Below are positions 1 to 8,836 of a DNA stretch of 64,000 nucleotides, one piece after another. The notes under the pieces were generated by a model. It searched no databases and had not been told where the DNA came from. It was given only the letters and a program-made list of their open reading frames with translations. The DNA is from Solwaraspora sp. WMMA2065 (GTDB taxonomy: Bacteria > Actinomycetota > Actinomycetes > Mycobacteriales > Micromonosporaceae). The position numbers were made by a program, and so were the translations under genes. The first letter of the stretch is position 1, and every line of letters begins with the position of its first letter. The DNA lies in the NCBI RefSeq assembly GCF_030345075.1, contig NZ_CP128361.1:620001-684000 (forward strand), in the 5' to 3' direction.

Positions 1-1665
1 GGCCCGCACCGCGAGCCGGCGCACCACGTCCGCGTGGCCCAGCAGCCGGTGCACCGCCGACACCAATGGATCCGCCTCCGGTGCCAGCTCGCCCTCGATG
101 TAGCGCAACACCGGTGACGGGTGTACCGGGACGGCGCCGGCGAACACGGCGCCGGTCGCCCCGTCGATCGAGATCAGGTCCCCGGCGTGCAGCACGGTCG
201 GTGCCGCCCCGGTGCCGTCGGCGACGGTAATCTGGCCGGCCGCCGTGTCGACGGTCAACGCCTCGGCGCCGCAGACGCAGGTACGGCCCATGCCCCGCGC
301 CACCACGGCGGCGTGCGAGGTCTTGCCACCCCGGCTGGTCAGGATGCCGGCGGCGGCGATCATTCCGGGCAGGTCGTCCGGGTTGGTCTCCCGACGCACC
401 AGGATGACCTGCTCGCCCCGACCGGCGGCGGCGACCGCCGCCTCGGAGTCGAACACCACCCGGCCGACGGCCGCGCCCGGAGCGGCCGGTACGCCGACCG
501 CCAGCGGCGTGGGCGCGGTTGCCGGGTCGAACCGGGGGAACATCAGCTGACCGAGCTGGGCCCCGGTGACCCGGTCGAGTGCCTCATCGAGGTCGATGAC
601 GCCCTCGTCGACCAGTTGCGCGGCGATCACGAAGGCGGCCTCGGCGGTCCGCTTGCCGACCCGTGTCTGCAGCATCCACAGGGTGCCGCGTTCGATGGTG
701 AACTCGACGTCACACAGGTCGCGGTAGTGGTGCTCCAGGGTGTCCATGATCGTCATCAGCCGGTGGAAGCTGCGCGGGTCGATCCGCTCCAGATCCTGCA
801 ACGGGACCGTGTTGCGGACCCCGGACACCACGTCCTCGCCCTGAGCGTTGGCCAGGTAGTCGCCGTACACGCCGCGTGCCCCGGTCGCCGGGTCGCGGGT
901 GAACGCCACCCCGGTGCCGGAGTCCGGGCCCCGGTTGCCGAACACCATCGCCATCACGTTCACTGCGGTGCCCAGCTCGGCCGGGATCCGTTCCTGCCGG
1001 CGGTACAGCACCGCGCGTTCGGCGTTCCACGACTCGAAGACCGCCCGGATCGCCAGGTCGAGCTGTTCGTGCGGCGACTGCGGGAAGTCCCGGCCGGTGT
1101 GCTGGTGGAAGACCTTCTGGTACGCCTCGACCAGGGCGCGCAGGTCCTCGGCGCCGAGCGCCGAGTCCACGGTGACCCCGGCGGTCCGTTTGACCGTCTC
1201 CAACTCGGCGGTGAACAGCTCGTCGGGCACGCCGAACACGGTCCGGCCGAACATCTGCACCAACCGGCGGTAGGAGTCCCAGGCGAAGCGATCGTCGCCG
1301 CTCTGCGCGGCGAGGCCGTGCACGGTGGTGTCGGTCAACCCGATGTCCAGGACGGTCTCCATCATGCCGGGCATCGAGAACCGGGCACCGGACCGTACGG
1401 CGAGCAGCAGCGGGTCGTGCCGGTCGCCGAGCCGCTTGCCCAGCCGCGCCTCCATGCCCCGGAGGTGGCGGTTGACCTCGTCGAACATCCCGGCCGGCGG
1501 TGTGCCGTCGGCGAGGTAGGCGCGGCAGGCGACGGTGGTGACGGTGAAACCGGGCGGCACCGGCAGACCGAGCCGGGTCATCTCCGCCAGGTTGGCGCCC
1601 TTGCCGCCGAGCAGGTCGGTGAGTTCGCGGTTACCTTCGATGAAGTCGTAGACGAATTTCGGCAT
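1..1665 (-). CDS. ppdK: Pyruvate, phosphate dikinase, N-terminal part (runs off the window)
   Basis: Interconverts pyruvate + ATP + Pi with PEP + AMP + PPi in the cytoplasm. The protein starts MPKFVYDFIEGNRELTDLLG and continues GGKGANLAEM, the typical ATP-grasp N-terminus of the family. The phosphohistidine motif GGKTSHAAVVARGMG is visible, with the catalytic His near residue 451. About 555 of the usual 870-900 residues are present; the PEP/pyruvate barrel lies beyond position 1. The ATG is preceded by AGGAGG at good spacing. A universal stress protein gene lies 109 bp upstream on the same strand. The identification is firm; the C-terminal half cannot be checked here. Confidence 0.95.
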   Translation of the reverse strand, partial: MPKFVYDFIEGNRELTDLLGGKGANLAEMTRLGLPVPPGFTVTTVACRAYLADGTPPAGMFDEVNRHLRGMEARLGKRLGDRHDPLLLAVRSGARFSMPGMMETVLDIGLTDTTVHGLAAQSGDDRFAWDSYRRLVQMFGRTVFGVPDELFTAELETVKRTAGVTVDSALGAEDLRALVEAYQKVFHQHTGRDFPQSPHEQLDLAIRAVFESWNAERAVLYRRQERIPAELGTAVNVMAMVFGNRGPDSGTGVAFTRDPATGARGVYGDYLANAQGEDVVSGVRNTVPLQDLERIDPRSFHRLMTIMDTLEHHYRDLCDVEFTIERGTLWMLQTRVGKRTAEAAFVIAAQLVDEGVIDLDEALDRVTGAQLGQLMFPRFDPATAPTPLAVGVPAAPGAAVGRVVFDSEAAVAAAGRGEQVILVRRETNPDDLPGMIAAAGILTSRGGKTSHAAVVARGMGRTCVCGAEALTVDTAAGQITVADGTGAAPTVLHAGDLISIDGATGAVFAGAVPVHPSPVLRYIEGELAPEADPLVSAVHRLLGHADVVRRLAVRA

Positions 1666-1774
1666 GGCGCCCGCCTCCTGCACTGGTCGGCGAATCTCTC
1701 TCCTTCCGTGGTAGCAGTGGGCGGTGCGGGCGGGGCAGGGCCGGTCGGGCCACCCCCCAGGGCATAGGTCCCGG

Positions 1775-2635
1775 TCAGTCGCCGGCGGGCGGCCGGGGGC
1801 CGCCTTCGCGGACGATCGCCGTCGCGCACCCGGCGTGGTGCAGCACCGCCTGGCTGACCGCGCCGAGCGGTACCCGCAGCGGATGATCGCCACGGGCGCC
1901 GACGACCACCAGCCCGGCCTGGGCGGAACGCTCGATCAGCACCCGGGCCGGCGGTCCGTTCACCACCTGCTGGTGGACCGCGACGTCGGGATGCTTCTCC
2001 TGCCACGGGGTGACCGCCGCGGCGAGTTCGTCGGCGGTCGACGCCGAGGCGTCGGCCCAGCTCGACTCGCTCTCCCAGCTGCGTACGACGATCAGGTCGC
2101 TGCCCCGCTGCGCGGCGGCGTCGAAAGCGAAGCCGAGCGCGCGCTCCGAGCCGGCCGAGCCGTCCACACCGACCAGCACCGGCGCGGCCGGATCGGGGGC
2201 CGGCTCGGAACCGGCCCGGGCGACCAGCACCGAGCAGTCCGCGCGGGCGGCGATCTGTACGGCGAGTGCGTCCAGCGGCAGGCAGGTCCACCGGGCCAGG
2301 TCCCCGTCGCCGATCACGACCAACGACGCCATCCGGGACTCCCGCAGCAGCGCGGTGGCTGGGGCGTTCTCGGACACTTCGGTGGTGACGTCGATTCCGG
2401 GGGCCGTCCGGGTGGCGGTCTCCACAGCACGTTCGACGAGCTGGTAGGCGTCCGGCTGGGGTTCGTCGCCGCCGGACAGGTCGTCCGGGATCCAGTTGAG
2501 AGCGTGCACCAGTCGCAGCGGCCGGTGCGCTGTGGCGGCTTCCCGGGCGGCCAGGGCGACGGCGGCCCAGCTGGATGCCGAGTCGTGGAGGCCGGCCACG
2601 ATCCGATCGCGGGCCGGTGCGGCGTGCTCCGACAT
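1775..2635 (-). CDS. Tandem-domain universal stress protein (UspA family)
   Basis: A 286-aa protein with two Usp folds in tandem. The first covers about residues 8-140. The second starts at PVLVGVDGSAGSERA, and its GARGDHPLRVPLGAVS stretch resembles the family nucleotide-binding loop. I chose the ATG at 2635 because AAGGAG sits just upstream; a GTG further out would add 26 unlikely residues. In actinomycetes such proteins often belong to the hypoxia/stress response. The co-oriented ppdK downstream fits a role in low-energy metabolism, but that is inference from context. Confidence 0.9.
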   Translation of the reverse strand: MSEHAAPARDRIVAGLHDSASSWAAVALAAREAATAHRPLRLVHALNWIPDDLSGGDEPQPDAYQLVERAVETATRTAPGIDVTTEVSENAPATALLRESRMASLVVIGDGDLARWTCLPLDALAVQIAARADCSVLVARAGSEPAPDPAAPVLVGVDGSAGSERALGFAFDAAAQRGSDLIVVRSWESESSWADASASTADELAAAVTPWQEKHPDVAVHQQVVNGPPARVLIERSAQAGLVVVGARGDHPLRVPLGAVSQAVLHHAGCATAIVREGGPRPPAGD

Positions 2636-2778
2636 CGCAACTCCTTTCACCGCTTCTGTCCGGTGCGTGGGCCGCTGCAGCGACCCGGCTCGGATCGAGA
2701 AAGGGGAGCTCACCTGCGAGGATAGCGCTCAGTGACCCCGCTCCGGGTCGATTCCGGTCGACCGGGCAGGATGGGGTC

Positions 2779-3444
2779 ATGATCTCGGCAGTGGTGTTCG
2801 ACATGGACGGCGTACTCATCGACACCGAACCGGTCTGGGAGCAGGTCCGGCGCGACTACGTGGCCGGGGCCGGTGGTCGGTGGCTGCCGGACGCCCAGCA
2901 GCGGTTGATGGGGATGAGCACCCCGGAGTGGGCCGGCTACCTGGACGCGGACCTCGGCGTCGGGCGTGGTGCCGACCGGGTCGCCGACGAGGTGATCGAC
3001 GCCATGGCGGCGCGGTACCGGGTCGAGCTGCCGCTGATCCCGGGCGCGATCGAGGTGGTCCGTGACCTCGCCGGGCGGTTCCCGCTCGCGCTGGCCAGTT
3101 CCTCACCCCGCCGCCTGATCGAACAGGTGCTGGCCACGGCGGGGCTCACCGAGGCGTTCCGAGCGACCGTGTCGACCGAGGAGTGCGCGGCCGGCAAGCC
3201 GGACCCCGAGGTCTACCAGGTGGCGGCACGGCTGCTCGGTGTACCGCCGCGGCGGTGCCTGGCGGTTGAGGATTCGAGCAACGGGCTGCGGTCCGCCGTG
3301 GCCGCCGGTCTGGTAGTGGTCGCGGTGCCGCACTCCGGGTACCCGCCGGCGGCCGATGCCCTGGCCGGCGTGGCGCTCGTCGTCGACCGCCTCGACGAGC
3401 TGACGGTCGACCGCGTGCTCGCCCTCGCCAACGAGGTGCGTTAG
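2779..3444 (+). CDS. HAD-superfamily phosphatase, beta-phosphoglucomutase/HxpB-like
   Basis: A 221-aa HAD hydrolase. Motif I is DMDGVLIDTEP with the nucleophile and acid/base Asp pair, motif II is the Ser of SSSPRR, motif III is the Lys of GKPDPEVY, and motif IV is EDSSNG. The cap sits between motifs I and II, as in sugar-phosphate phosphatases and beta-phosphoglucomutases. The ATG at 2779 starts MISAVVFD; the open frame extends upstream but without family similarity. It is divergent from the stress-protein gene. The exact substrate cannot be predicted. Confidence 0.9.
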   Translation: MISAVVFDMDGVLIDTEPVWEQVRRDYVAGAGGRWLPDAQQRLMGMSTPEWAGYLDADLGVGRGADRVADEVIDAMAARYRVELPLIPGAIEVVRDLAGRFPLALASSSPRRLIEQVLATAGLTEAFRATVSTEECAAGKPDPEVYQVAARLLGVPPRRCLAVEDSSNGLRSAVAAGLVVVAVPHSGYPPAADALAGVALVVDRLDELTVDRVLALANEVR

Positions 3445-3551
3445 GCCGCACGGCGTTTACGGGTGGTGACGAGCAGGCCTGTCGACGGTTAGCCGGCCGG
3501 CTGTGGGTTCTCAGCAAAGGTGATCCGTGGCGGGCCAGCCGACCAGCAGCG

Positions 3552-3603
3552 GATCAGTGTCGGTGAGAAGCCCCAGGCCGTCGTCTTCTCACCGGATCTG
3601 ATC
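3552..3603. terminator. Long imperfect stem-loop, terminator-like or palindromic repeat
   Basis: GATCAG (3552-3557) pairs with CTGATC (3598-3603). After a 3x3 internal loop, CGGTGAGAAG (3561-3570) pairs with CTTCTCACCG (3585-3594) around a 14-nt loop. The + strand continues into a pyrimidine-rich stretch. It lies about 107 bp after the HAD gene, rather far for a simple terminator, so a mobile palindrome is an alternative. Confidence 0.5.
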
Positions 3604-3756
3604 TCTTCTTGGCCTGAGGGTGGAGTCGGGTTGAGCCCCGAGCCAGGGTTCGGTAGATCGTCCGGTCTGGCTCCTCGATATTGCGCCAGAACCAGGCGGG
3701 CATGCCCCAGCCGCCGGCCCAGCGGAACAGCGGATGGGCGCGCGCGTAGCGTGACG

Positions 3757-3770
3757 CTTAACCGGTTAAG
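3757..3770. promoter_or_regulatory. Perfect palindrome CTTAACCGGTTAAG, operator-like
   Basis: A 14-bp perfect palindrome about 134 bp upstream of dedA. A 12/14 match occurs upstream of the mannanase gene at 6705-6718. The size and central CCGG fit a LacI-type operator. The regulator is not identifiable in the window. Confidence 0.4.
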
Positions 3771-3903
3771 AGATCGGGGTGACACCTCTCTGTGGTGGGG
3801 AGTACGCCCGTGACGCCCCGACGCCGCATCCGTCGGACCGTCACGGGCGCCGCCCCACAACTGCTAACGTCGGGTCCGCGGCCCCCCACGAGCGGGGGGT
3901 GCT

Positions 3904-4602
3904 GTGCTGAGCGACTGGCTGCAGCGGTTGCTGTCGATGGATGGTGCGCTGATCTACCTGCTGGTCGGGCTGTTGGTGTTCGCCGAGGACGCGCTGTTCG
4001 TCGGCTTCGTGTTCCCCGGCGAGACCGCTGCGGTGCTCGGCGGCGTCGCCGCCAGCCTCGGCACCATCTCGCTGGCCGGCATCACCGTGGTGGTGGTCAG
4101 CGCGGCCGTGGCCGGTGACACCACCAGCTACCTGATCGGCCGGGCCCTGGGGCCCCGGCTGCTGCGGATGCGCTTCCTGCGCAAGCGGCAGGCCTGGGTG
4201 CGGCGGGCGCAACACCAGTTGGCGGTACGGGGCGGCACCGCGGTCTTCGTCGGCCGGTTCGTGACCTTCTTCCACGCGGTGATGCCCGCCCTGGCCGGTG
4301 CGGCACACATGCCGTACCGGCGGTTCTTTGCCTACAACGTCGCGGGTGCGTTGGTCTGGGGGATCGGCACGGTGCTGATCGGCTACCTGGCCGGCAGCTC
4401 GTACGCCGCGATCGAGGAGGTCGCCGGCCGGGCGGCCGCCGTCGTGGTCGCGGTGCTGGCGCTCGGGGCGCTCGTCGTCTGGCGGCTACGGGCCGCCCGC
4501 CGCGAATGTGCACCCGACGCGGCGACCGGTCAGCCGACATCCGGTCGTCACCGGCCCGGCCGAGGCCGAGGCGGCTGCGACCGGTCCGGTGACCATGCCT
4601 GA
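3904..4602 (+). CDS. DedA-family (VTT domain) membrane protein
   Basis: A 232-aa integral membrane protein. The segment FAEDALFVGFVFPGETAAVLGG and the later VGRFVTFFHAVMPALAGAAHM with a central Arg are typical of DedA/SNARE-associated proteins, a family linked to lipid flipping and membrane homeostasis. Several hydrophobic segments follow, and the C-terminal 30 residues are polar and basic. The start is GTG at 3904 behind a run of Gs. It is convergent with the Nudix gene. The family call is firm; the transported lipid is unknown. Confidence 0.9.
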   Translation: MLSDWLQRLLSMDGALIYLLVGLLVFAEDALFVGFVFPGETAAVLGGVAASLGTISLAGITVVVVSAAVAGDTTSYLIGRALGPRLLRMRFLRKRQAWVRRAQHQLAVRGGTAVFVGRFVTFFHAVMPALAGAAHMPYRRFFAYNVAGALVWGIGTVLIGYLAGSSYAAIEEVAGRAAAVVVAVLALGALVVWRLRAARRECAPDAATGQPTSGRHRPGRGRGGCDRSGDHA

Positions 4603-4633
4603 CGACCAACCAGCCACGCCCGGCGACGAACTC

Positions 4634-5074
4634 CTACGCCGGCACCGGCAGCAGCTCCGCCATCCGCAGCCCGTCCGCGGTGGGCGGCGACAGCGGCAAC
4701 CGGTCGATCTCGTCGATCGGCACCCACCGGATGGCGTCCGCACTGCCGCCGACCTCGGTGACCACCGGCTCGCCCGGCCCCACCCGTGCGCTGTGCAGCA
4801 GCCCGACCACGTGCCAGTCGGTGCCGTTGCGGTGCGCCAGGTACGACCGCACGTCCAGCAACCGCGACGACATCACCTCCAGGCCGGCCTCCTCCTGCAA
4901 CTCTCGGGTGAGCGCCTCGCCGGGCTGCTCGCCCGGATCGAGACCACCTCCCGGCAGATGCCAGGCACCCGGCTCGAACACCGGGGACGCCTCGGACAAC
5001 CGGCTCAGCAGCACCGCCGAGTCCCGGACGATCACCGCGTACGCGCCCACCCGTATACGAGGACCTTCGCTCAC
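4634..5074 (-). CDS. Nudix hydrolase
   Basis: A 146-aa Nudix protein. The box is GGGLDPGEQPGEALTRELQEEAGLE, containing the REx2EE core that binds metal and hydrolyses nucleoside diphosphate derivatives. The GTG at 5074 has GGAGG a few bases upstream and begins VSEGPRIRVGAYAVIV, where the fold starts. A longer frame reaching 5182 would add 36 residues with no fold similarity. It sits between dedA (convergent) and the secreted mannanase. The substrate is not predictable. Confidence 0.88.
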   Translation of the reverse strand: MSEGPRIRVGAYAVIVRDSAVLLSRLSEASPVFEPGAWHLPGGGLDPGEQPGEALTRELQEEAGLEVMSSRLLDVRSYLAHRNGTDWHVVGLLHSARVGPGEPVVTEVGGSADAIRWVPIDEIDRLPLSPPTADGLRMAELLPVPA

Positions 5075-5209
5075 CGTAAACCTCCAGCTCGTAGCGACTT
5101 GCCAGTGCCACACCAGCCGCCGGCCGTCTGAGGTGAACGACGCCGGGTGTGCCGGTGGCCGGACGGATACCCGCCCGGCCACCGGTCACACCTGTGGTGG
5201 CGGCTGCGG

Positions 5210-6574
5210 CTACCGCGCGGCGCAGGACAGCGTCGGCACCGGGTTGCTGCCGGTCCAACTGCCGATGAAGCCGAAGGTCGTGCTCTGCCCGGCGCCGAGG
5301 TTGCCGTTGTAGCTGACGTTGGTCGCCGAGACACTCGCCCCGGTGCTGGTGACGGTGGCGTTCCACGCCTGGTTGACCGACTGACCGCTGGCGAACGTCC
5401 AGCTCACCCGCCAGCCGGTGAGCGCCGAACCGCCGGCGGTCACCCGTACCTCACCCTGGAAACCGCCCTGCCACTGACCGATCACCGCGTACGTCGCAGT
5501 GCACGCCCCTGCCGGCGGCGGGGTGGTCGGGGGCGCGGTGGTGGGCGGCGCGGTGGTCGGGGGCGCGGTGGTCGGCGGTGGCGTCCCGCCGCTGTAGACG
5601 GTCGCCTCCCGTGCGGTCTCCCGAATCCCGTTGGTGCCGTTGAACAGCCGTTGGCCCCACGGGGTGAGGCTGTTGACGTTGAAGTTGTTCACCATGTCGA
5701 GGTATTCGACGCCGCCGCTGTTGCCGCTCCACGACCATCCGAGCCAGCCGATGCCGTGCTGCCGGGTGTAGGACAGGATCGAATCCTCGTCCGGGTTGCC
5801 GTCGGAATGGTCGTGCCCGAACTCGCCGACCGCGATCGGCAGACCGGCCGAGCGGAACCGCCCGAGGTAGTCGCTGATCTCGGCGGCGGTGTCGAACACG
5901 CCGTACATGTGGATCGAGAAGATCAGGTTGCGGGCCGGGTCGGCGTTCCACACCGACTGCGCGTTGTCACGCATCGTGAAGGTCCAGTCCTGTCCCCAGT
6001 TCGGTGCGTCGACCATGATCGCGTGCTCGAAACCGGCGGCGCGCAGCCGCTGTACGGCGCTCGTGGTGTGACTGGCCCAGTTCTGGTAGCCGCTGTTGCC
6101 GAACGGCTCGTTGCCGATGTTGATGATGACGTAGTTCTCCTGGCCGCGCAGCACGCTGGCCAGGCCGATCCAGTAGTCGGCGGCGGACGCCAGGCTGGAT
6201 GCGGCCCCCTCCTCGCCGTACCCGGTGGTGTCGTGCACCTCCAGGACGCAGATCAGCCGGTTGGCCTTGCACAGCGAGATGACGTTGGCGACGTCGCTGG
6301 CATCGTTGCGATTCCACCGGTGGCCGTTGCTGAGCACCACCCGGACGGCGTTCGCGCCCAGGGACTTGATGTTGACGAAGGAACTGGTCTGGCCGGTGTA
6401 CCAGGTGTGTGCGTGGTTGACCCCGCGCAGGACGAACGGAGTGCCGTTTGCCTCCACCAACTGGCCGCCGCTGACGTGCAGGCCGACGGCGGCGTGCGCG
6501 GGCTGGGCCAGCACCACGACGGAGGTGACCAGGGCGAGCAGCGCCGCGGCCGCGACGCTCAGACGTGTCTTCAT
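5210..6574 (-). CDS. Secreted GH5 endo-beta-1,4-mannanase-like enzyme with C-terminal CBM2
   Basis: A 454-aa secreted enzyme. Residues 1-28 form a signal peptide ending AHA. The GH5 domain carries the acid/base Glu in NIGNEP (E156) and the nucleophile in GEFG (E251). The segments RGVNHAHTWY and LEVHDTTGYGEE strongly resemble actinobacterial GH5 subfamily 8 mannanases. A Thr/Pro linker of repeated TTAPP units (about 337-355) leads to a CBM2 domain starting CTATYAVIGQWQGGFQ, which normally binds cellulose. The role is degradation of plant mannans anchored on cell-wall material. A palindrome about 130 bp upstream may be its operator. A cellulase is the main alternative. Confidence 0.9.
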   Translation of the reverse strand: MKTRLSVAAAALLALVTSVVVLAQPAHAAVGLHVSGGQLVEANGTPFVLRGVNHAHTWYTGQTSSFVNIKSLGANAVRVVLSNGHRWNRNDASDVANVISLCKANRLICVLEVHDTTGYGEEGAASSLASAADYWIGLASVLRGQENYVIINIGNEPFGNSGYQNWASHTTSAVQRLRAAGFEHAIMVDAPNWGQDWTFTMRDNAQSVWNADPARNLIFSIHMYGVFDTAAEISDYLGRFRSAGLPIAVGEFGHDHSDGNPDEDSILSYTRQHGIGWLGWSWSGNSGGVEYLDMVNNFNVNSLTPWGQRLFNGTNGIRETAREATVYSGGTPPPTTAPPTTAPPTTAPPTTPPPAGACTATYAVIGQWQGGFQGEVRVTAGGSALTGWRVSWTFASGQSVNQAWNATVTSTGASVSATNVSYNGNLGAGQSTTFGFIGSWTGSNPVPTLSCAAR

Positions 6575-6704
6575 GACCTACCTCGGGTAGCGACCCGTGG
6601 GTGACCCACGGGGACGAAAGACACCGGCTGACCTGGCCAGCACGGTGTCGGCGACTACCCGGCCCTTCGCGCAAGCATCAGAGTAGACCGGCGTGATCCC
6701 GCTA

Positions 6705-6718
6705 CGCAACCGGTTAAG
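6705..6718 (-). promoter_or_regulatory. Operator-like palindrome upstream of the mannanase gene
   Basis: Read on the minus strand this is CTTAACCGGTTGCG, matching 12 of 14 bases of the perfect palindrome at 3757-3770. It lies 131 bp before the mannanase start and would overlap a possible -35 (TTGCGT). Repression by a LacI-type regulator is inferred. Confidence 0.4.
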
Positions 6719-6831
6719 TTGGTCCGCCCCTGGTGTCGGTCTGCACCGCTGGCTGATCGGGCCCTGCAAACGCCGCTACCGGCGTCGACGCTCGGTGATC
6801 CGGGGTCGACGCCGGTAGTGGACCGGTCAAG

Positions 6832-8043
6832 TCAGCGGGTCTCGGTAGCCACCTCGTACAGCCGCTCCGGCGTCACCGCGCCGGCGTACAGCCGGCCGTC
6901 GTCGGCGATCAGCGCGGTGAACAACGAACTGGAGAACAGCCGGCCGCTGCCCCACGGCCCGTCGACCGCCGGCAGATCACCCAGCATCTGCATGACCTGA
7001 GCGCCCTCGGCGGACTCACCGGCGTGCTCCTCGGCCGCAGTCGCCGCCTCGGCCGGCGGCGTGACCACCAGGACGGTGCCCCAGCCGGTGCCGACCGTAC
7101 GGACCGCGTCCTCGCTGTCCGCCCAGCCCCGCGCCAGCTCCTCCAGCATGCCGTCGGTCTCGGCGTCGCCCGGCAACTGGTCCGGACCCCGGGAACCGGC
7201 ACCCGGCGTCGCGACACCGTCCTCGCCCGCCTCGACGACCTCGGTGCCCGGCGGTGGGTTGAAGACGAACTGCTCCTCATCCGGTGTGTCGAAGCTGACC
7301 TGGGTGAACGCGGTCTCGATGGCGGCCCGGTCGGCGCCGACCGGATAGACCGCGAACCGCAGTGGCACGTACTCGACCGAGTCGATCGCGATCCGGATCT
7401 CCTCGACCAGCGAGTCCTCGTCGCGGGGGGTGAGCACCAGCTCGTACGCGGTCCGCCCAGCGAGCTCCGCCGAGCGGCCCACCGACACCTCGGTGCTCGG
7501 GTCAATTGCCTCCAGCACCTCGTCGGCTGCCGCCTGCGGGGTGACGGGCAGCTCCGACGCCGGATCGGTGCCGGCCCGCTCGCCCGCCGCGTCGGCGTGA
7601 TCGCCCTCGGCCGGCAACTCGAAGTGGGTGGCCTGCTGCTGCTGGCTGGACCAGATCCAGACGTCCTGTCCGTTGCGGATGACGTCGGTCTCGCCCAGCG
7701 TGCGGACCATCGCCAACCGGGCCTGGTCCGGACCGGCGTACCAGACGCGCAAGGTCTGCGTACCGTTGATCAGCGAGCCGAGCCCGTTGCCGGCACCGAT
7801 CTGACCGGCCAGGTTGAGCGCCGCCGGCAGGCCCAGATCGGCGCGGTGCACGACCGTTCCGGACATGCCGTCGACCTCGGCGGTCTGCAGGTCGACCAGC
7901 AACTGCTCGGCGCTACGCGGCGGCAGGACCGGGTCTGCGGACGCGGCGAGCGCCCCCACGGCAACGCCGCCGCCGACGAGCACCGCCGCCGATGCGGCGG
8001 GGACCAGCCAGCGCATCGCCGGCCGGGATGTGAATACCGACAT
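6832..8043 (-). CDS. LolA/RseB-like exported protein
   Basis: A 403-aa protein with an N-terminal membrane anchor or signal (RWLVPAASAAVLVGGGVAVGALAASADP) followed by a LolA/DUF2092-like domain. The segments LLVDLQTAEVDGMSGTVVHRADLGLP and VWYAGPDQARLAMVRTLGETDVIRNGQDVWIWSS are typical of this fold. It should lie outside the membrane. The ATG at 8043 has AGGAGG upstream, so the longer frame to 8139 is rejected. It is divergent from a response regulator/kinase pair, an arrangement that suggests a sensing or lipoprotein-handling link. The function is otherwise unknown. Confidence 0.8.
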   Translation of the reverse strand: MSVFTSRPAMRWLVPAASAAVLVGGGVAVGALAASADPVLPPRSAEQLLVDLQTAEVDGMSGTVVHRADLGLPAALNLAGQIGAGNGLGSLINGTQTLRVWYAGPDQARLAMVRTLGETDVIRNGQDVWIWSSQQQQATHFELPAEGDHADAAGERAGTDPASELPVTPQAAADEVLEAIDPSTEVSVGRSAELAGRTAYELVLTPRDEDSLVEEIRIAIDSVEYVPLRFAVYPVGADRAAIETAFTQVSFDTPDEEQFVFNPPPGTEVVEAGEDGVATPGAGSRGPDQLPGDAETDGMLEELARGWADSEDAVRTVGTGWGTVLVVTPPAEAATAAEEHAGESAEGAQVMQMLGDLPAVDGPWGSGRLFSSSLFTALIADDGRLYAGAVTPERLYEVATETR

Positions 8044-8179
8044 CTTCGTACCTCCTGCCACCCATCGTGCGTCGGGTGTACTGAGACGTTGCTGAGAGCC
8101 GGTGGCCAAGCTGAGAACACGCTCAGCGACGACGGTCACGGGTAGCCCGGTCGCACCCTCATGATGGCACCCTTGACCG

Positions 8180-8836
8180 GTGCGGGTGCTGGTGGTGGAG
8201 GACGAGGTCCGGTTGGCCGACGCCCTGCGGCGCGGCCTGCAGGAGGAAGGCTTCGTGGTGGACGTCGCCGCGAGCGGGCCGGCCGGGCTGGAACTGGCCC
8301 GGCACGGCGGGTACGACGCGATGATCCTCGACGTGATGCTGCCCGGCCTGTCCGGCTACCGGGTGGTGCGCCAGCTGCGGGCCGAGCAGAACTGGCTGCC
8401 GGTGCTGATCCTGTCCGCGAAGGACGGCGAGTACGACCAGGCGGACGGCCTCGACTGCGGTGCCGACGACTACCTGACCAAGCCCTTCTCGTACGTGGTG
8501 CTGCTGGCCCGGCTGCGCGCTCTGCTACGGCGCGGCGCGCCGCAGCGGCCCGCCGTGCTCACCGCCGGTGATCTGAGCCTCGACCCGGCCCGGCGGAGGG
8601 TCACCCGGGCCGATGCCGAGGTGGGGCTCACCGCCCGTGAGTACGCCCTGCTGGAGTACCTGATGCGGCGCGCCGGCGAGGTCGTCTCCAAGATCGAACT
8701 GCTCGACCACGTCTGGGACGCCAGCGTCGACACCGCGCCGAACGCCGTCGAGGTGTACATCGGGTACCTGCGCCGCAAGGTCGGCCGGGACCGGCTGGAG
8801 ACCGTCCGGGGTGCCGGCTACCGGCTGGTCCCGTGA
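8180..8836 (+). CDS. OmpR-family response regulator
   Basis: A 218-aa regulator. The receiver domain has VVEDE at the N-terminus, the phosphoacceptor Asp in MILDVMLPG and the conserved Lys in DYLTKPF. A winged-helix DNA-binding domain follows from about residue 125 and ends TVRGAGYRLVP. The start is GTG at 8180. Its stop overlaps the kinase start by four bases, so the two are translated together. It is divergent from the LolA-like gene, a plausible target. Confidence 0.95.
   Translation: MRVLVVEDEVRLADALRRGLQEEGFVVDVAASGPAGLELARHGGYDAMILDVMLPGLSGYRVVRQLRAEQNWLPVLILSAKDGEYDQADGLDCGADDYLTKPFSYVVLLARLRALLRRGAPQRPAVLTAGDLSLDPARRRVTRADAEVGLTAREYALLEYLMRRAGEVVSKIELLDHVWDASVDTAPNAVEVYIGYLRRKVGRDRLETVRGAGYRLVP

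Larger units (their letters stand above)
3445..3903. other. 459-bp intergenic region without a credible gene
   Basis: Open frames on both strands here are low-complexity and resemble nothing I recognise. It holds a strong stem-loop (3552-3603) and a 14-bp palindrome (3757-3770), listed separately. A G-rich stretch just before 3904 can serve as ribosome binding site for dedA. Confidence 0.6.

Noticed and set aside
121-1767. Long plus-strand open frame of 548 codons
   Set aside because: Lies opposite the ppdK start and matches no family; the minus strand encodes unmistakable PPDK motifs.
5521-5580. Short tandem repeats, possible CRISPR or satellite
   Set aside because: They encode the Thr/Pro linker of the mannanase. 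I see no CRISPR array anywhere in the window.
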